Part shown: piece by piece, positions 61,801-64,000 of the stretch
Position numbering within the stretch: the stretch's first letter is position 1
Layout of the letters: each line of letters begins with the position of its first letter
NCBI GenBank assembly: GCA_038502055.1
Contig: JAXRKN010000039.1
Coordinates: forward strand, 3,224,001 to 3,288,000
Direction: 5' to 3'
DNA from: Tanytarsus gracilentus
Lineage: Eukaryota; Arthropoda; Insecta; Diptera; Chironomidae
Length of the DNA: 64,000 nucleotides
Made by a program: the position numbers and the translations under genes
Notes under the pieces: model-generated
What the model was told of the DNA's origin: nothing
The model's database searches: none
What the model saw: only the letters and a program-made list of their open reading frames with translations

Positions 61801-64000
61801 TGTGACACAGAATCACAATTAGAGAACTGTGCAACTTTCTTTGAGAGTAATGAACGTTTATGACGCTGTTTACATTGGAACTCTTTAATTTTATTTTCCG
61901 CAGCAATTAAAGTTTTACAAAGCGTGAAAAATTATATGATTTTTCAGGGGTGGACACATAGAAAAATTAATTTTAAATTTTCATTTGTGAAACAAATTTT
62001 TTTTAATTTTAGAATGTGCAAAAATTGCATTCTCCTCATAGTCACTGCACTATAAACTCTTGACCCCATTTTTAACAATTCATGCTAACGACTTTATTTT
62101 TTTAGTACACTTTGCCACTAGCACACTCAATGAAAGCTCTAAAGTTTTTCGTAGAGCTTTTGTGCTCGCGGTCGTGATGGAACTTTAATTGGGTGACAGA
62201 AGTTAATAATTTGTTTTTCTTCCGATTTAATTATTGAAGTGCTCGTAACATGAAAAATAAATGAACTTGTTTAATGGCTTGAGATAATGGAGTATTCTGT
62301 CACGAGAGCTGCAATTTAGGGAGGGGAAAAGTTTTGATGAAAGTTTAAGATGAAAGAAACAAATTTAACAAGAGTTTTCAAAGTTTCTGATGAATAATTA
62401 ATTCACAGCTTCTGTTGAGAAAATTAAGACTGAGTGAGAAAATTTTCTTAGAATTCAATCATTAAATTTTTATCTTCGAATGAAAATAATTCAAAAAATT
62501 TATTTTATAAGTTTTAATTTTAAATTCTTCTTATTTTAGAAAAAAATTTCATTCAAAAAACTTTTAATGGCATTCTACCTTTGAACGAGCTCACGAGAAA
62601 TTTCCAAGGGAATTTTTAATATAAACAAAAGAGTCGGACTTTGAAGCATCCAAGAGCTACTTTTGTGCATGTGTTGCTGTACACAATTGGGAGCACAAAA
62701 CAGTAAACACAATTTATTTTAAAAAGAACAACACAAGCTGAAAAGTTATTTTCTATTTCCTGATCTGATATGCATGAAATTTATAAAATCTCATTTGAAC
62801 TTAAATCTTGATTTTTAACATGTGAGAATTTTTTAATTTCACAACTTTATTACAAATTAAGAGTTGATTTATAATTTTAACAAACATGACAAGAACCAAA
62901 ATTTCTTCCTCAACATGTTTATCGATGTTTATGATGATAACATATAAAATTGGCAAAATAAATAAATATTGTCGTCTCTTCGTCGAATTTACATATTTAT
63001 GACTCGTTTACTTTCTTTTTTACATGATATAGGAAATTTTTTTCTCCATATTTATATGAGCACATGCAGAAGAAATTTAATAAAGAAAGAACTTTGAAAT
63101 TGATGAAATTGACTTGGTGCTTTAAGCTTGAGGCAAAAGCCAAAACATATTAAATTTTCATATTCAATGTCAATTTTTGATGTCTTTAGATTTGAATTTA
63201 AAAAAAATGATCGGTGAAAAATTTTATTTTAACGGTTTAAAACTGGAAGTTGACATTTTATTTTGAAAAAGGTTAAAAAACTTTTAATTAAATTTCTTGT
63301 AAACTTTAGGATATTTTGTTAAAAAGGTTCAGATTGATAAGATCTTGTTGAAAACATCCGCGATCAACAATTGGATATCTGTTTTCTATTAAAAACTTCA
63401 ACTTTTTAAATGAATTGAATCTTAAATTTGTATTTTTAAAGTCATTAAATTTAATTTCAAGCAGAATTTTAAAAATTAATTCAAAAAAAGTTCATACACA
63501 ACATGTGATGCCTTTTACAGTCTAACAAAACTTTTTGATTTCTTCCTAATGGATTTCTTATTTTTCAACACTCCTCCACATTTTTGAGAAATTCATTAAT
63601 TTTTAAGCACATTCTTTAGCATTGAGTTTAAAAAACGTAACTCATATCTCCTGATGGGGTGAAAAGAAGAAAAATTCCTCACTTTTCTCAATTGTCGCGC
63701 GAACGTGTGTGCAAAGTTAATAAGCAGCATTGAAAAAAATCCCAGCATGTGAAAATATTTTTTAAACAAAACAATCGTTTCCTGACTATTTACTGAAAAT
63801 TTTTTCTCATTGGGCCTAGCGAAAAAAAAAGTAGGAAAGGAGTGCGAATCACTTACATCCTTGGAGGAAGTTCAGAAAATTGTCGCTGAGAGAAAAAATT
63901 TGAATTATCGACAAACTTTTTCATTCAAGCACCTCCAGTTACGTTCGATAAAAAAATCGAAAACTTTTTTCAGTCTCGATGGAACTTTCTACGCGCTTCG
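58836..64000. other. AT-rich region without recognisable genes
   Basis: About 5 kb. Short frames at 60380-60577 and 61382-61609 (- strand) were examined and not accepted. No RNA gene, repeat family or promoter stands out. Confidence 0.5.

Overview
This window is nuclear DNA from an insect, most likely a nematoceran fly. The base composition is strongly AT-rich. Genes have short introns with GT-AG borders, and stop codons are often fused to AATAAA signals. The caspase carries the PFCRG active site known from dipteran Dronc. A chironomid-type midge would fit the compact layout, but that is inference; nothing here fixes the species.

Layout. (1) 1-2115: the 3' end of a long, Thr/Ser-rich secreted-type protein on the + strand. 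(2) 2116-14086: a sparse region with one well-supported gene, a seven-exon chitin-binding (peritrophin-like) cuticle protein on the - strand (7374-9340) with a TATA promoter. This gene sits between two arms of a ~695-bp, ~98% identical inverted duplication (3692-4384 and 12893-13589). (3) 14087-23616: a dense housekeeping cluster of nine genes on alternating strands: a CDK5RAP1-type tRNA methylthiotransferase, ARL14EP-like 1, RNA polymerase subunit RPABC1/Rpb5, ribosomal protein L12, GPATCH11, proteasome chaperone PSMG3, ARL14EP-like 2, the initiator caspase Dronc, and the tRNA-guanine transglycosylase catalytic subunit. Start codons of neighbours are 114-545 bp apart and convergent stop codons 16-95 bp apart, so promoters and 3' ends are probably shared or overlapping. 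(4) 25061-42965: one large - strand gene for a cyclic-nucleotide-gated channel (CNGL/CNG beta-like). I rebuilt 16 coding exons, nearly all with matching reading phase. Its introns carry a retroelement copy with an (AATC)n tail and a T-rich insertion. (5) 47804-48756: a secreted astacin metalloprotease on the - strand. (6) 48757-64000: no gene that I can support. This stretch holds a 36-unit 18-bp satellite in which almost every unit contains GGGAATTTCCC, twin perfect hairpins, a composite satellite block and long T-rich tracts.

The genes do not form one pathway. The housekeeping genes are grouped by compaction rather than function, although three act on tRNA or ribosomes (CDK5RAP1-like, RpL12, Tgt). 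The two strongest candidates for something undescribed are the kappaB-like satellite upstream of the astacin gene and the long inverted duplication around the chitin-binding gene.
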